This document shows positions 46,810-55,117 of a DNA stretch of 64,000 nt, piece by piece. Source of the stretch: Cytobacillus oceanisediminis 2691 (GTDB lineage: Bacteria > Bacillota > Bacilli > Bacillales > Cytobacillaceae); NCBI RefSeq assembly GCF_007678455.1, contig NZ_VEEP01000004.1:248001-312000 (forward strand), read 5' to 3'. The notes below the pieces were generated by a model that was not told where the DNA came from, did no database searches, and saw nothing but the letters and a program-made list of their open reading frames with translations. The translations under genes were made by a program, and so were the position numbers. Every line of letters begins with the position of its first letter. The stretch's first letter is position 1.

Positions 46810-47408
46810 AAGATCGGTATAAGGAAACCGTGGCGGGGCTTACTGAAAAGGAACTGCTTTTCCATCTTGCGGCTACTCAAATTTTACTATTAACGATTTC
46901 GTCCATTTTGGGTATGATAGTGTTTGATAGTATAAAAGAATTCACGGAATTATTCGTTTGGGATGATCAGAATATTTTGACGTACGGTTTAGGGGCAGGG
47001 GCGGCAGTTGTCGCGCTGGACGTCGTCCTTATGAAATATCTGCCGAAATCGTATTATGACGATGGTGGGCTGAACGAAAGAATATTCAGGAATAGAAGCG
47101 TCTCCCAGATCATGCTGATTGCAGCGGTGGTTGCTGCCAGTGAGGAAATACTCTTTCGGGGAGTCATCCAGACAAATACAGGTCTGATCATTTCGAGCAT
47201 CATTTTTGCAGTCGTTCATTACCGTTATTTGTTCAATTGGTTTTTGTTTACTAATATTATCTTATTGAGTTTCTTGATTGGCTTTATATATATGGTCACG
47301 CACAACCTGGCAGTGACCATTATCATGCATTTTGTTATTGATTTCATCTTAGGTTTGATCATAAAATTCAGAACTCATGCAGCAAATGGGGGTACAGGAA
47401 GTGAATAA
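46806..47408 (+). CDS. ypbD: CPBP intramembrane metalloprotease (YpbD)
   Basis: 200 residues, about five membrane segments. The CAAX-protease/bacteriocin-processing motifs are present: EEILFRGVIQ near 115 (EExxxR), the FAVVH histidine near 138 and HFVIDFILG near the C-terminus. The substrate is unknown. It overlaps recS by 4 nt and belongs to the ypbB-recS-ypbD-ypbE run. Confidence 0.88.
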   Translation: MKDRYKETVAGLTEKELLFHLAATQILLLTISSILGMIVFDSIKEFTELFVWDDQNILTYGLGAGAAVVALDVVLMKYLPKSYYDDGGLNERIFRNRSVSQIMLIAAVVAASEEILFRGVIQTNTGLIISSIIFAVVHYRYLFNWFLFTNIILLSFLIGFIYMVTHNLAVTIIMHFVIDFILGLIIKFRTHAANGGTGSE

Positions 47409-48141
47409 GGAAAAACCGATCAGGGACCAGGCGGAGCGGCTGAGAAAAAGGGTAGAACGCAAGTCTGATAGTAAAGTTGAGAAAAAGGATGCACTGCCGC
47501 CAAGAAGTGAGATCCATAGACAAAAACAGAAAAAAACGAAAGTGAAAGTTAAATACCCGGTGATCAGGCTGATGGCATTATTTTTCATTTTGCTGCCCAT
47601 TACCTTTTTCAGCATCCTTTCCTATCTGGATGGTGAAGGTGGACCCTTGAATAAAACGCTTGAACGGGCTGGCGTGGAAATGATCAATGTTGAGAGTAAA
47701 GAAGACTGGAAAGACATAAAACAGGAAGAAGAAGATGCGGCACCGGTGTTAGAAGAAGTTTCCGGACCAACAGATGAAATCGAGGCAGCAGCAGCTGCTG
47801 CGCCTTCACCTTCACCTGCATCTTCCAATAACAGCGACAAGGACTCAACAGACACTGGTGCGGGTGGAGAGAAGGAAACGGTGGAGGGACAAGCGGCAGC
47901 CACTCCTGATCATAAGGATGAACAGGCATCCCCGACGACCTCATCCAACTCTGATGAAGGAGAAACCGCAAGCGAAGAAACAATCCTCTATCATACAGTA
48001 AAACCGAGTGAAACTTTATTCAGGGTGGCGATGACCTATTATAAGTCCCAGGATGGGATTCCGATCATCCAGAAAGCGAACAACCTGAAGGGCAATGAAA
48101 TCAAGGCAGGACAAGTTCTTAAAATACCGATTAAAAATTAG
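47401..48141 (+). CDS. ypbE: LysM-domain membrane protein (YpbE-like)
   Basis: About 246 residues: a basic cytoplasmic N-terminus, one membrane helix (VIRLMALFFILLPITFFSIL, about 52-71), an extended low-complexity Ala/Pro/Ser/Glu-rich linker and a C-terminal LysM domain (YHTVKPSETLFRVAMTYY...AGQVLKI, last 50 residues). Peptidoglycan binding is expected. I place the start at GTG 47401, 8 nt after GGGGG; ATG 47377 overlaps ypbD more deeply and lacks a ribosome site. Confidence 0.85.
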   Translation: MNKEKPIRDQAERLRKRVERKSDSKVEKKDALPPRSEIHRQKQKKTKVKVKYPVIRLMALFFILLPITFFSILSYLDGEGGPLNKTLERAGVEMINVESKEDWKDIKQEEEDAAPVLEEVSGPTDEIEAAAAAAPSPSPASSNNSDKDSTDTGAGGEKETVEGQAAATPDHKDEQASPTTSSNSDEGETASEETILYHTVKPSETLFRVAMTYYKSQDGIPIIQKANNLKGNEIKAGQVLKIPIKN

Positions 48142-48170
48142 CCGGAGTGAAAACTTCCGGCATTTTTTAT
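48141..48170 (+). terminator. Terminator of the ypbB-ypbE operon
   Basis: GCCGGA and TCCGGC arms around a GTGAAAACT loop, followed by ATTTTTTATTT, directly at the ypbE stop. Confidence 0.85.
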
Positions 48171-48267
48171 TTCCCAAACTGAAGTAATCCGAAGGCATGA
48201 TTTTTTTTGCTGAACAACATAACTTCATGGACAAGTTCATAAAAATGTAATGAGGGGAGGGCTTGCC

Positions 48268-48726
48268 ATGGAACAGGAAATCATGAATCTGGATGACCGT
48301 ACAGATCCTGCGACTAAAAGGATGCTGCAAAATGTAATAGACCGGAAGAAAAAGTTCGAACGGTATAAATCAAGACATCTTTTATCCGTTTGGGCAACTA
48401 TAGGGTTGATTTCGATTTATTTCTACTATCTTTATATAACGGTGATGAAGCCGTATTCTTATTCATTCGCCGAGATTTTTTCTGTTTATGTACAGAATTC
48501 TGCAAATCTATATTTCCTCATTTTTACGGTAGGAACCTACGGATTAATGATTCTGTTGAAGGAGAAACGTGAAAAGGCCGAGAAAGAATATCAGGCTTTA
48601 CGATGTGAGATTGTTGACCGCAGCAAGGATTTATGGAAAAAAGAAGATGAATGGAAGAGCCGGCATATTGTATTCGATATGATGAAAAAGAAATATGATA
48701 TTAATCTTTATCATGAAAACAAATAA
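48268..48726 (+). CDS. ypbF: DUF2663 membrane protein (YpbF-like)
   Basis: 152 residues: basic N-terminal helix, two membrane segments (about 40-62 and 82-102) and a charged coiled C-terminus (EKREKAEKEYQALRCEIVDRSKDLWKKEDEWK). It matches YpbF/DUF2663 by length, architecture and position after ypbE. Function is unknown. ATG 48268 follows GGGGAGGG. It is convergent with cotJC. Confidence 0.8.
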   Translation: MEQEIMNLDDRTDPATKRMLQNVIDRKKKFERYKSRHLLSVWATIGLISIYFYYLYITVMKPYSYSFAEIFSVYVQNSANLYFLIFTVGTYGLMILLKEKREKAEKEYQALRCEIVDRSKDLWKKEDEWKSRHIVFDMMKKKYDINLYHENK

Positions 48727-48749
48727 GAAGCATCCAGTTCGGATGCTTC
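48727..48749. terminator. Hairpin between convergent ypbF and cotJC
   Basis: GAAGCATCC-AGTTC-GGATGCTTC, a 9-bp perfect stem immediately after the ypbF stop; T-rich on the minus strand, so it can also end the cotJ transcript. Confidence 0.7.
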
Positions 48750-48757
48750 GGCGTTGT

Positions 48758-49327
48758 CTAGAAAACTTTCTTTTTGCCCTGGTCCTCCTTGATGATTTCC
48801 ACTGCCTCACGGAAACGCTGGGAATGGATGATTTCACGTTCCCGAAGGTACCGCAACCCATCATTAAGGTCAGGGTCATCGCTCAAATTGATAATCCACT
48901 GGTAGGTTGCTCTCGCTTTTTCTTCTGCCGCTATATCCTCATATAAATCGGCGATAGGATCACCCTTTGCGGCGATATAGGATGCTGTCCAAGGTACTCC
49001 TGCAGCATTATGGTAAAAAATAGCACTATCATGATTCGCATAGTGGGCATCAAGTCCTGCCTGTTTCATCTGATCAGGGGTTGCATCCTTGGTCAATTTG
49101 TAAATCATAGTCGCAATCATTTCCAAATGGGCGAATTCTTCTGTGCCTATATCTGTCAATAATCCTATTACTTTATCAGGAATGGAATAACGCTGGTTCA
49201 GGTATCTGAGTGCCGCGGCCAATTCGCCGTCGGCCCCGCCATATTGTTCAACCAGAAATTTGGCGAGCATGGGGTTACAGGTGCTTACTTTTACGGGATA
49301 TTGCAACTTCTTTTCATAAAGCCACAT
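48758..49327 (-). CDS. cotJC: Spore coat protein CotJC (manganese catalase-like)
   Basis: 189 residues of the manganese catalase ferritin-like fold, with glutamate and histidine ligands in EEFAHLEMIATMIYK near residue 64 and EREIIHSQRFREAVEII near 165. CotJC associates with the spore coat and may act on peroxide. It is the last gene of cotJA-JB-JC on the minus strand; GGGGG precedes the ATG. Confidence 0.94.
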   Translation of the reverse strand: MWLYEKKLQYPVKVSTCNPMLAKFLVEQYGGADGELAAALRYLNQRYSIPDKVIGLLTDIGTEEFAHLEMIATMIYKLTKDATPDQMKQAGLDAHYANHDSAIFYHNAAGVPWTASYIAAKGDPIADLYEDIAAEEKARATYQWIINLSDDPDLNDGLRYLREREIIHSQRFREAVEIIKEDQGKKKVF

Positions 49328-49353
49328 TTTCCTTACCCCCTCCTAAGTTGAAT

Positions 49354-49614
49354 TTAAATTTGCCAAGGCCACGGACCTTCTGACCAGTTCCATGGATAAC
49401 CGGAATAGCTGTTGCCATATTGCTGGAGAGGACCATACATGCTTTCAACAACCTTTTTCAATCTGCGCCTTTCTTTAGCGAACTGGTTGAACTGGTTGAT
49501 GGCATCATAATCCTCAGGGTGGGTATCGAGATACAGGGTAAGTTCAACAAGAACAAAATCAACCGCCTGAAGTTCTTCCATCGCCGCATAAAATTCCTTC
49601 GGCAATTGTTTCAT
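49354..49614 (-). CDS. cotJB: Spore coat protein CotJB
   Basis: 86 residues, matching the CotJB family: FYAAMEELQAVDFVLVELTLYLDTHPED then YGPLQQYGNSY near the C-terminus. It is needed with CotJA for CotJC assembly in B. subtilis. Its ATG overlaps the cotJA stop (ATGA), so the two are coupled. Confidence 0.93.
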   Translation of the reverse strand: MKQLPKEFYAAMEELQAVDFVLVELTLYLDTHPEDYDAINQFNQFAKERRRLKKVVESMYGPLQQYGNSYSGYPWNWSEGPWPWQI

Positions 49615-49841
49615 GAGTGGTCCTCCTCCGTTGGAGCCTCGTATGGTGAATACCAGGGATCATAGAACACCTTCCACAGGGTCCCTGTCCTCAATGCTTG
49701 CATTGGTGTGAACTGTTCAAGATTGGGCGGCTGGAAGCCCAGGAATAGATTCGGTGGTGTGGAATACGTTTTCGCCTTGATAGGCGGACAAGGATCGAAG
49801 GGACTGGCGTATGGGTACCAAACTCTTCTGTATGTTGACAA
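49611..49841 (-). CDS. cotJA: Spore coat protein CotJA
   Basis: 76 residues, Pro/Tyr-rich (VWYPYASPFDPCPPIKAKTY; YDPWYSPYEAP), typical of CotJA. The start is a TTG at 49841, with GAGGAGGG 6 nt upstream; no ATG is better placed. It is the first gene of the sigma-E-type cotJ operon. Confidence 0.92.
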   Translation of the reverse strand: MSTYRRVWYPYASPFDPCPPIKAKTYSTPPNLFLGFQPPNLEQFTPMQALRTGTLWKVFYDPWYSPYEAPTEEDHS

Positions 49842-49872
49842 GCTAAGCCCTCCTCTATATAAACTTCATTTC

Positions 49873-49900
49873 ATTTTATGAGCAAAGTTTCGTTTCATGT
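49873..49900 (-). promoter_or_regulatory. Candidate sigma-E promoter of the cotJ operon
   Basis: On the minus strand, CATAAAAT (49873-49880) is a good sigma-E -10. The -35 region ACATGA (49895-49900) is weak, with a 14-nt spacer. cotJ is a known sigma-E operon. Confidence 0.45.
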
Positions 49901-49985
49901 TAAATTTATATCTTCAAGAAGGGATTTTTAAAGATATGCAGAAATATATAAGGTATGGCAGTACTTTAAATTTGAGGTGAATGGA

Positions 49986-50618
49986 ATGTTCGTTAAAAGT
50001 ATCATGATACCGAAGTACAAATGTATAACTGCACAACTTGGTGATACACTGCAAGATGTGCTTGAAAAGCTTGATGGGAATGAAATTGATGGGGTTCCGG
50101 TTCTGGATGGCGACAAATATGCTGGTGTCGTCACAAGGTATGGGATTTACCAGGAATACTTCAAGACAGGCGGAGATAAGGACGAATTCCTGCAAAAGAA
50201 GGTGGCCGGGGATATACTATGCCTTCAGGATCAAATTCTCCATGGCATCGAGATTTTTGAAAACACCCTGGTCAAATTGAAGGATATCCCGCTTCTGGCT
50301 GTTATAGATGAACATGGGAAATTCCAGGGAGCTGTAACTCGCTCCGATGCCCTGGACCAATTCCAAAGTGCTTTTGGAGTACAAAGGGAGGGTGTCAGGA
50401 TTGCGTTCACTTCTGTTGAAACAGAGGGAAGAATTGCTAGACTGGCTGATATTGCCCACCAGTTCCATGAACATATCATTTCATTGGTTACTTTCGATGA
50501 GACAGACAAGCTTGTCCGACGGATTGTCATGAAGATTGAAAAGAAAGACAATATAGACAAGTTTATCAAAAAGCTGGAGGATTCAGGTTTCCGGATCCTC
50601 GACATCCATGAAGTTTGA
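49986..50618 (+). CDS. CBS-domain protein with ACT-like C-terminus (AcuB-like)
   Basis: 210 residues: two CBS repeats (about 1-60, including ITAQLGDTLQDVLEKLDGNEIDGVPVLD, and 75-135, including IPLLAVIDEHGKFQGAVTRSDALDQF), then a C-terminal ACT-like region (about 138-210). This is the AcuB-type layout, so a ligand-sensing regulatory role is likely; the ligand is unknown. ATG 49986 has GAGGTGA 5 nt upstream; GTG 49977 falls inside that site. The gene is absent from this place in B. subtilis. Confidence 0.75.
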   Translation: MFVKSIMIPKYKCITAQLGDTLQDVLEKLDGNEIDGVPVLDGDKYAGVVTRYGIYQEYFKTGGDKDEFLQKKVAGDILCLQDQILHGIEIFENTLVKLKDIPLLAVIDEHGKFQGAVTRSDALDQFQSAFGVQREGVRIAFTSVETEGRIARLADIAHQFHEHIISLVTFDETDKLVRRIVMKIEKKDNIDKFIKKLEDSGFRILDIHEV

Positions 50619-50677
50619 TTTCCGATACGGAAATAAAGACAAGGGCCTTTCATACATTGAGTATGGGAGGTTTTTGT

Positions 50678-51070
50678 ATGCTTTGGAAAGTGTTAAGGCT
50701 GGTAATCGGACTGGTTTCGGGTTACCTGGTGATCAATTGGATGACGACTGTCATTCCTCTCCACTCTGATGAATTTGTGAGTGAGTCCATCTTAAATCCT
50801 TTTGGGTTCCTTGCTGGTACGATGATACTGGCAGTCGGCATGCTTTCACTGGGCGGCTTGATTGGTACCGGCATTTTAGCAATCAAGAATATTGTTAAGG
50901 GAGATGAAGGATCGGTTACGGATATCACACTGGCAGTTATCTGTTTCGGTGGCTTTTTTCTGCTGTTTACCCTTGGGTGGTGGCAGGCAGCTATTTTTTT
51001 CGTTTTCTGTTTGCTTTATGGTATGATTTCACTTAGCTCAACTGGGAACAAAGAAAAAGGCCGGATTTAG
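50678..51070 (+). CDS. Uncharacterised four-helix membrane protein
   Basis: 130 residues with four hydrophobic segments (about 4-24, 42-65, 84-103 and 105-121) and a short charged C-terminus. I do not recognise the family. The ATG at 50678 follows GGGAGG by 7 nt. The phosphoesterase ypbG starts 18 nt after its stop, so the two are probably co-transcribed. Confidence 0.7.
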   Translation: MLWKVLRLVIGLVSGYLVINWMTTVIPLHSDEFVSESILNPFGFLAGTMILAVGMLSLGGLIGTGILAIKNIVKGDEGSVTDITLAVICFGGFFLLFTLGWWQAAIFFVFCLLYGMISLSSTGNKEKGRI

Positions 51071-51088
51071 TATTTGCAGGAGGAAGAG

Positions 51089-51877
51089 ATGGAGATCATT
51101 TATATTCTACTGGGGATGCTGCTGTTTGGCGGCTTCCTTCTACTATATATGTATAGGCAGGCATTTGAGGACAGAGTTTTAAAGCAGGAAATCAGGCTGA
51201 AGGATTTCCCGGCAAGTTTTGGTACTGTGAGAATCTTTTTTATTTCAGATATCCATAAGCGTATTATTTCAGATTCAATCATCAATGAAGTAAAAGGAAA
51301 GCCCGACCTCGTCATCATTGGAGGGGACCTTGCGGAAAAAGGGGTTTCCCTTGAACGGATTTCCGCAAATCTTGAGAAGCTGAAAACAGTAGGTCCTGTA
51401 TTTTTTGTTTGGGGAAACAATGATTATGAATTCAATTCCCATGAATTGGACTCTCTTTTGTACCATTCTGGGGTAAAGGTCCTGGACAATACTGCGGTTA
51501 AATTTGAATCAGAAGCTGGGGATATCCTGTATCTTTTAGGTATAGACGATTTCGGCCTTGGCAAAAGCAGGCTGGATCTGGCTGTGCGTGATGCTGAAGA
51601 AGAAGGGTTTCGCATTCTTGTAAGCCATAATCCTGCCATCGCCAACAGTTTAAAGTCAGAGGATGAGATCAGTCTTTTATTAAGCGGACATACCCATGGA
51701 GGGCAAATCAGGATCTTTGGATTCGGCCCTTATGAGTTGGGCGGGATAAAAAAGAAAAATGGCACTACGGTGCTGACAAGCAATGGATATGGCACGACAG
51801 GAGTTCCATTCAGGCTGGGAGCAAAGGCCGAGACCCATCTGATTACATTGGCTCCTGACCTTAATCAAGCAGATTGA
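51089..51877 (+). CDS. ypbG: Metallophosphoesterase (YpbG-like)
   Basis: 262 residues: one N-terminal membrane anchor (about 3-22), then a calcineurin-like phosphoesterase domain with FISDIHK, IIGGDLAEKG, VWGNNDYE, ILVSHNP and LLSGHTHGGQ, the complete dimetal set. The substrate is unknown; related membrane phosphoesterases cleave lipid or nucleotide phosphates. ATG 51089 follows GGAGGAAG. Position upstream of mecB matches B. subtilis ypbG apart from the inserted regulator gene. Confidence 0.87.
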   Translation: MEIIYILLGMLLFGGFLLLYMYRQAFEDRVLKQEIRLKDFPASFGTVRIFFISDIHKRIISDSIINEVKGKPDLVIIGGDLAEKGVSLERISANLEKLKTVGPVFFVWGNNDYEFNSHELDSLLYHSGVKVLDNTAVKFESEAGDILYLLGIDDFGLGKSRLDLAVRDAEEEGFRILVSHNPAIANSLKSEDEISLLLSGHTHGGQIRIFGFGPYELGGIKKKNGTTVLTSNGYGTTGVPFRLGAKAETHLITLAPDLNQAD

Positions 51878-51880
51878 AGT

Positions 51881-51928
51881 TTTACAACGAAATATATACC
51901 CGGATATAATCGGTACAACAGGTATATA
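51881..51928 (+). promoter_or_regulatory. Promoter and dyad before the CarH-like regulator
   Basis: TTTACA (51881-51886), 18 nt, TATAAT (51905-51910). An inverted repeat TATATACC (51893-51900) and GGTATATA (51921-51928) brackets the -10, and two TACAA motifs (51883, 51914) lie inside. This looks like an autoregulatory operator. Confidence 0.5.
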
Positions 51929-51940
51929 CGGAGGTTTTAT

Positions 51941-52852
51941 ATGGGGAACAGCACAGGGAAATACAATATTAAAGCAGCAGCCAATATGCTTGGAATCCAG
52001 CCTGGGACACTGAGGGCCTGGGAGAGAAGATACCAGATGATTGCTCCTGCCAGGAATGAGTCCGGCCATCGCTTATATACGGAGGAACACTTAAAAATCT
52101 TACGTTGGCTGATTTCCAAAGTGAATCAAGGCTTCACGATCAGCCAGGCTGTTTCCCTGCTTGAGAACACTGAGCCATTAATGGGACCTTCTGAAAGGCC
52201 GAAAAAGGACAAGCAGGATGAATTCAGGGAAGAGATTTTAACTGCACTTTTGGGGTTCAATAGTTCAAAAGCCCATGAATTGATCAACCAGGCCTTCAGT
52301 ATTTTTACGATTGATAAAACGGTCATTGATTTATTAGGGCCAATTTTGATTAAAGTAGGCGATTTATGGGAAGAGGGAAGTATAACGACTGCACATGAGC
52401 ATTTTGCTTCTTCGTTTCTTCGTTCAAGGATTGAAGGATTATCTAGTTCATTTCCGCATAGTTCGTTTCTTCCTAAGGTAATTGCTGTATGCGGACCAGG
52501 GGAGAGGCACGAGCTAGGTTTGCTGATCTACACAATGTACCTGAGGAGAAAGGGGTTCGAGGTTATCTTTCTTGGCACAAGTCTTGCTGAAAATGATATT
52601 GAAGCAGTGCTGGATAAGGTAAAACCCAGGTTCTTATTCTTATCATGCACATTGGAGGAAAACAGGGAAGCAACCTTGGAACTTGCCGGGACCATAAAGA
52701 AGAATTATCCTGGTCTTCATATCGGGCTCGGTGGCATAGCAATTGATTCCATGCCTGAAGGGCTGCAGAAAGAACATCAGGAACGCATTGTAGGGATCAC
52801 AAGGGCGGAGTGGGAGAAATGGTTGAAAAAGCGCATCGATTCACTTAAATAA
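51941..52852 (+). CDS. MerR-family B12-binding regulator, CarH/LitR-like
   Basis: 303 residues. The N-terminal MerR winged helix is YNIKAAANMLGIQPGTLRAWERRY (8-31). A helical B12-cap region follows, then a cobalamin-binding Rossmann domain with E188-R-H190-E-L-G193, the DxHxxG-type cobalt-ligand motif. The cap contains W143-x9-E153-H154, the exact W-x9-EH spacing of the adenosylcobalamin photoreceptor CarH. A residue equivalent to the second, light-state histidine of Thermus CarH (next to W) is Glu here. A light- or B12-responsive repressor is inferred. No carotenoid or photolyase gene is adjacent. Confidence 0.82.
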   Translation: MGNSTGKYNIKAAANMLGIQPGTLRAWERRYQMIAPARNESGHRLYTEEHLKILRWLISKVNQGFTISQAVSLLENTEPLMGPSERPKKDKQDEFREEILTALLGFNSSKAHELINQAFSIFTIDKTVIDLLGPILIKVGDLWEEGSITTAHEHFASSFLRSRIEGLSSSFPHSSFLPKVIAVCGPGERHELGLLIYTMYLRRKGFEVIFLGTSLAENDIEAVLDKVKPRFLFLSCTLEENREATLELAGTIKKNYPGLHIGLGGIAIDSMPEGLQKEHQERIVGITRAEWEKWLKKRIDSLK

Positions 52853-52918
52853 CTCACCAACCTGCATTATTTTCATAAACTAAAATAAGAGCTTTGTCGA
52901 TGGCAGGGGGCATGATTT

Positions 52919-53497
52919 ATGCGCTTAGAACGATTAACCACCAATAAAATAAAGATATTCCTTACGATAGATGACTTATCCGACCGGGGTTTGACCAAAG
53001 AGGATATTTGGAAGGATTCTTTGAAGTGGCACCAGCTTTTTCACGATATGCTCGAGGAGGCCAGCGAGGAATTCGATTTGGACATAATCGGTTCAGTTGC
53101 AGTGGAAATTTTCTCATTGCATACACAAGGAATGGTCATGATTATCACGATGATTGAACAGGATGAAGACGAAGAACAATTTGAAGATGGGATCATTGAA
53201 ATGCAGGTAACGGTCGATGGAAGCGAAGAGATTCTATTTCAATTCGATAACATCGAGGATGTAATCCAGCTGGCCAAGAGATTGATGCAGTCTGGTATTA
53301 CGGGAGGCAGCCTGCACTATATGAATGATCAGTACTATCTGCTAATGAATGGAATCTTGCCTGAAGATGCAGAGAAGACCGTGTCTTTATTGGCTGAGTA
53401 TGGGGTTCCATCCATTTTGAGCATCCACAGACTGCTCGAATATGGGAAGGAAATTATGGAGGAATCTGCAGTCGAAACTCTTGTCCATTATTTTTGA
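52919..53497 (+). CDS. mecB: Adaptor protein MecB (YpbH)
   Basis: 192 residues. The N-terminal MecA domain is MRLERLTTNKIKIFLTIDDLSDRGLTKEDIW, followed by an acidic linker (EQDEDEEQFED) and a C-terminal ClpC-binding domain. It is the MecA paralogue that delivers substrates to ClpCP. Linkage to ypbG and gudB identifies YpbH/MecB rather than MecA, which is near spxA in Bacillus. GGGGG precedes the ATG. Confidence 0.88.
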   Translation: MRLERLTTNKIKIFLTIDDLSDRGLTKEDIWKDSLKWHQLFHDMLEEASEEFDLDIIGSVAVEIFSLHTQGMVMIITMIEQDEDEEQFEDGIIEMQVTVDGSEEILFQFDNIEDVIQLAKRLMQSGITGGSLHYMNDQYYLLMNGILPEDAEKTVSLLAEYGVPSILSIHRLLEYGKEIMEESAVETLVHYF

Positions 53498-53506
53498 TAA
53501 TGATGG

Positions 53507-53526
53507 AAAGAGCTTCGGCTTTTTTA
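53507..53526 (+). terminator. Terminator of mecB
   Basis: AAAGAGC-TTCG-GCTTTTTT, a UUCG-type tetraloop hairpin. Confidence 0.8.
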
Positions 53527-53651
53527 TTACCTTCGCCCTTGCACAATGTCTTATAATTCAGTCAATTCCAAAGAGGTCAATCGTGATAAGGGCTTGGATG
53601 GCAGCGTTTTCATTTAATGGTCAAAAAATGCTGAAAACGGTTTTTTTCTTC

Positions 53652-53679
53652 TTGCATAAAAAAAACAAAGGTGTATACT
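53652..53679 (+). promoter_or_regulatory. Sigma-A promoter of gudB
   Basis: TTGCAT (53652-53657), 16 nt, TATACT (53674-53679). The start site it predicts excludes the in-frame ATG at 53685. Confidence 0.65.
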
Positions 53680-53729
53680 AATCCATGAAAGCAGACAACA
53701 TCCGCAAAAGTGATTTAGGAGGTTTATCA

Positions 53730-55007
53730 ATGGTAGCCGCAAACGGTAATGAAAATCCAAATAAAGAAGACAAACATGACGTCTTACGATCTACACAAAC
53801 TGTTATTCACAAGGCTTTGGAAAAACTCGGATACCCAGATGAGGTTTATGAGCTTTTAAAGGAGCCGCTCAGAATGATGACAGTGAAAATCCCTGTCAGA
53901 ATGGATGACGGATCTGTTAAAGTCTTTACTGGCTACCGGGCGCAGCACAATGATGCAGTGGGTCCAACAAAGGGAGGAATACGTTTCCATCCAAACGTAA
54001 CGGAGAAGGAAGTCAAAGCCTTATCAATCTGGATGAGTTTGAAATGCGGCATCGTCGACCTGCCTTATGGCGGTGGTAAAGGCGGGATTGTTTGTGATCC
54101 TCGCGATATGTCGTTCAGGGAACTGGAAAGATTAAGCCGGGGGTATGTTCGTGCGATCAGCCAGATCGTAGGACCAACAAAGGATATTCCCGCACCTGAT
54201 GTTTTCACGAACTCGCAGATTATGGCTTGGATGATGGATGAATACAGTCGTATAGATGAATTTAACTCTCCAGGATTCATTACAGGCAAACCGCTGGTAC
54301 TCGGTGGATCACATGGTCGTGAATCGGCAACTGCAAAAGGGGTCACGATTTGTATCCGTGAAGCTGCAAAGAAAAGAGACATCGAACTGGAAGGTGCAAG
54401 AGTAGTCGTACAGGGGTTTGGTAATGCCGGAAGCTACTTAGCCAAATTCATGCATGATGCCGGCGCAAAAATCATCGGTATTTCAGATGCATATGGTGCA
54501 CTCCATGATCCGGATGGACTCGATATCGATTACTTGCTTGACCGTCGGGACAGCTTTGGAACAGTAACTAAATTATTCAATAATACCATTACAAATAAAG
54601 AATTGTTGGAACTTGATTGTGATATTCTTGTTCCAGCTGCGATAGAAAACCAGATTACTGAAGAAAACGCCCATAATATCAGGGCAAGCATCGTCGTAGA
54701 GGCTGCTAACGGACCGACAACATTGGAAGCAACCCAGATCCTTACGGAACGTGGCATCCTGCTTGTACCCGATGTCCTTGCATCTGCTGGCGGGGTAACT
54801 GTTTCTTATTTTGAGTGGGTACAGAACAACCAGGGATATTACTGGACAGAAGAGGAAGTCGAAGAGAAGCTTGAAAAGGTTATGGTGAAATCCTTTGACA
54901 GCATCTATGAGACGGCCCAGACACGCAGAGTAGACATGCGCCTGGCTGCTTACATGGTCGGAGTCAGAAAAATGGCAGAAGCAAGCAGATTCAGGGGCTG
55001 GATCTAA
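53730..55007 (+). CDS. gudB: NAD-specific glutamate dehydrogenase
   Basis: 425 residues, very close to B. subtilis GudB. The catalytic Lys is in GPTKGGIRFHP; DLPYGGGKGG, PAPDVFTNSQIMAWM and the NAD motif VVQGFGNAGSYLAKF follow. It deaminates glutamate to 2-oxoglutarate. The segment TEKEVKALSIWMS has a single VKA, so it lacks the 9-nt duplication that inactivates gudB in strain 168. ATG 53730 has AGGAGG 7 nt upstream. Confidence 0.95.
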   Translation: MVAANGNENPNKEDKHDVLRSTQTVIHKALEKLGYPDEVYELLKEPLRMMTVKIPVRMDDGSVKVFTGYRAQHNDAVGPTKGGIRFHPNVTEKEVKALSIWMSLKCGIVDLPYGGGKGGIVCDPRDMSFRELERLSRGYVRAISQIVGPTKDIPAPDVFTNSQIMAWMMDEYSRIDEFNSPGFITGKPLVLGGSHGRESATAKGVTICIREAAKKRDIELEGARVVVQGFGNAGSYLAKFMHDAGAKIIGISDAYGALHDPDGLDIDYLLDRRDSFGTVTKLFNNTITNKELLELDCDILVPAAIENQITEENAHNIRASIVVEAANGPTTLEATQILTERGILLVPDVLASAGGVTVSYFEWVQNNQGYYWTEEEVEEKLEKVMVKSFDSIYETAQTRRVDMRLAAYMVGVRKMAEASRFRGWI

Positions 55008-55037
55008 AGAAAAGGGTTCTTCATTGAATCTGAAGAT

Positions 55038-55074
55038 AAAATCTCCTATCATTTAATGATGGGAGATTTTTTAT
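55038..55074 (+). terminator. Terminator of gudB
   Basis: AAAATCTCCTATCATT and AATGATGGGAGATTTT arms (one wobble) and a T-rich tail. Confidence 0.88.
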
Positions 55075-55117
55075 TTTCCGGTTGATCAGTTAGAGTGATA
55101 AGGAGTGTTTCTAATAT

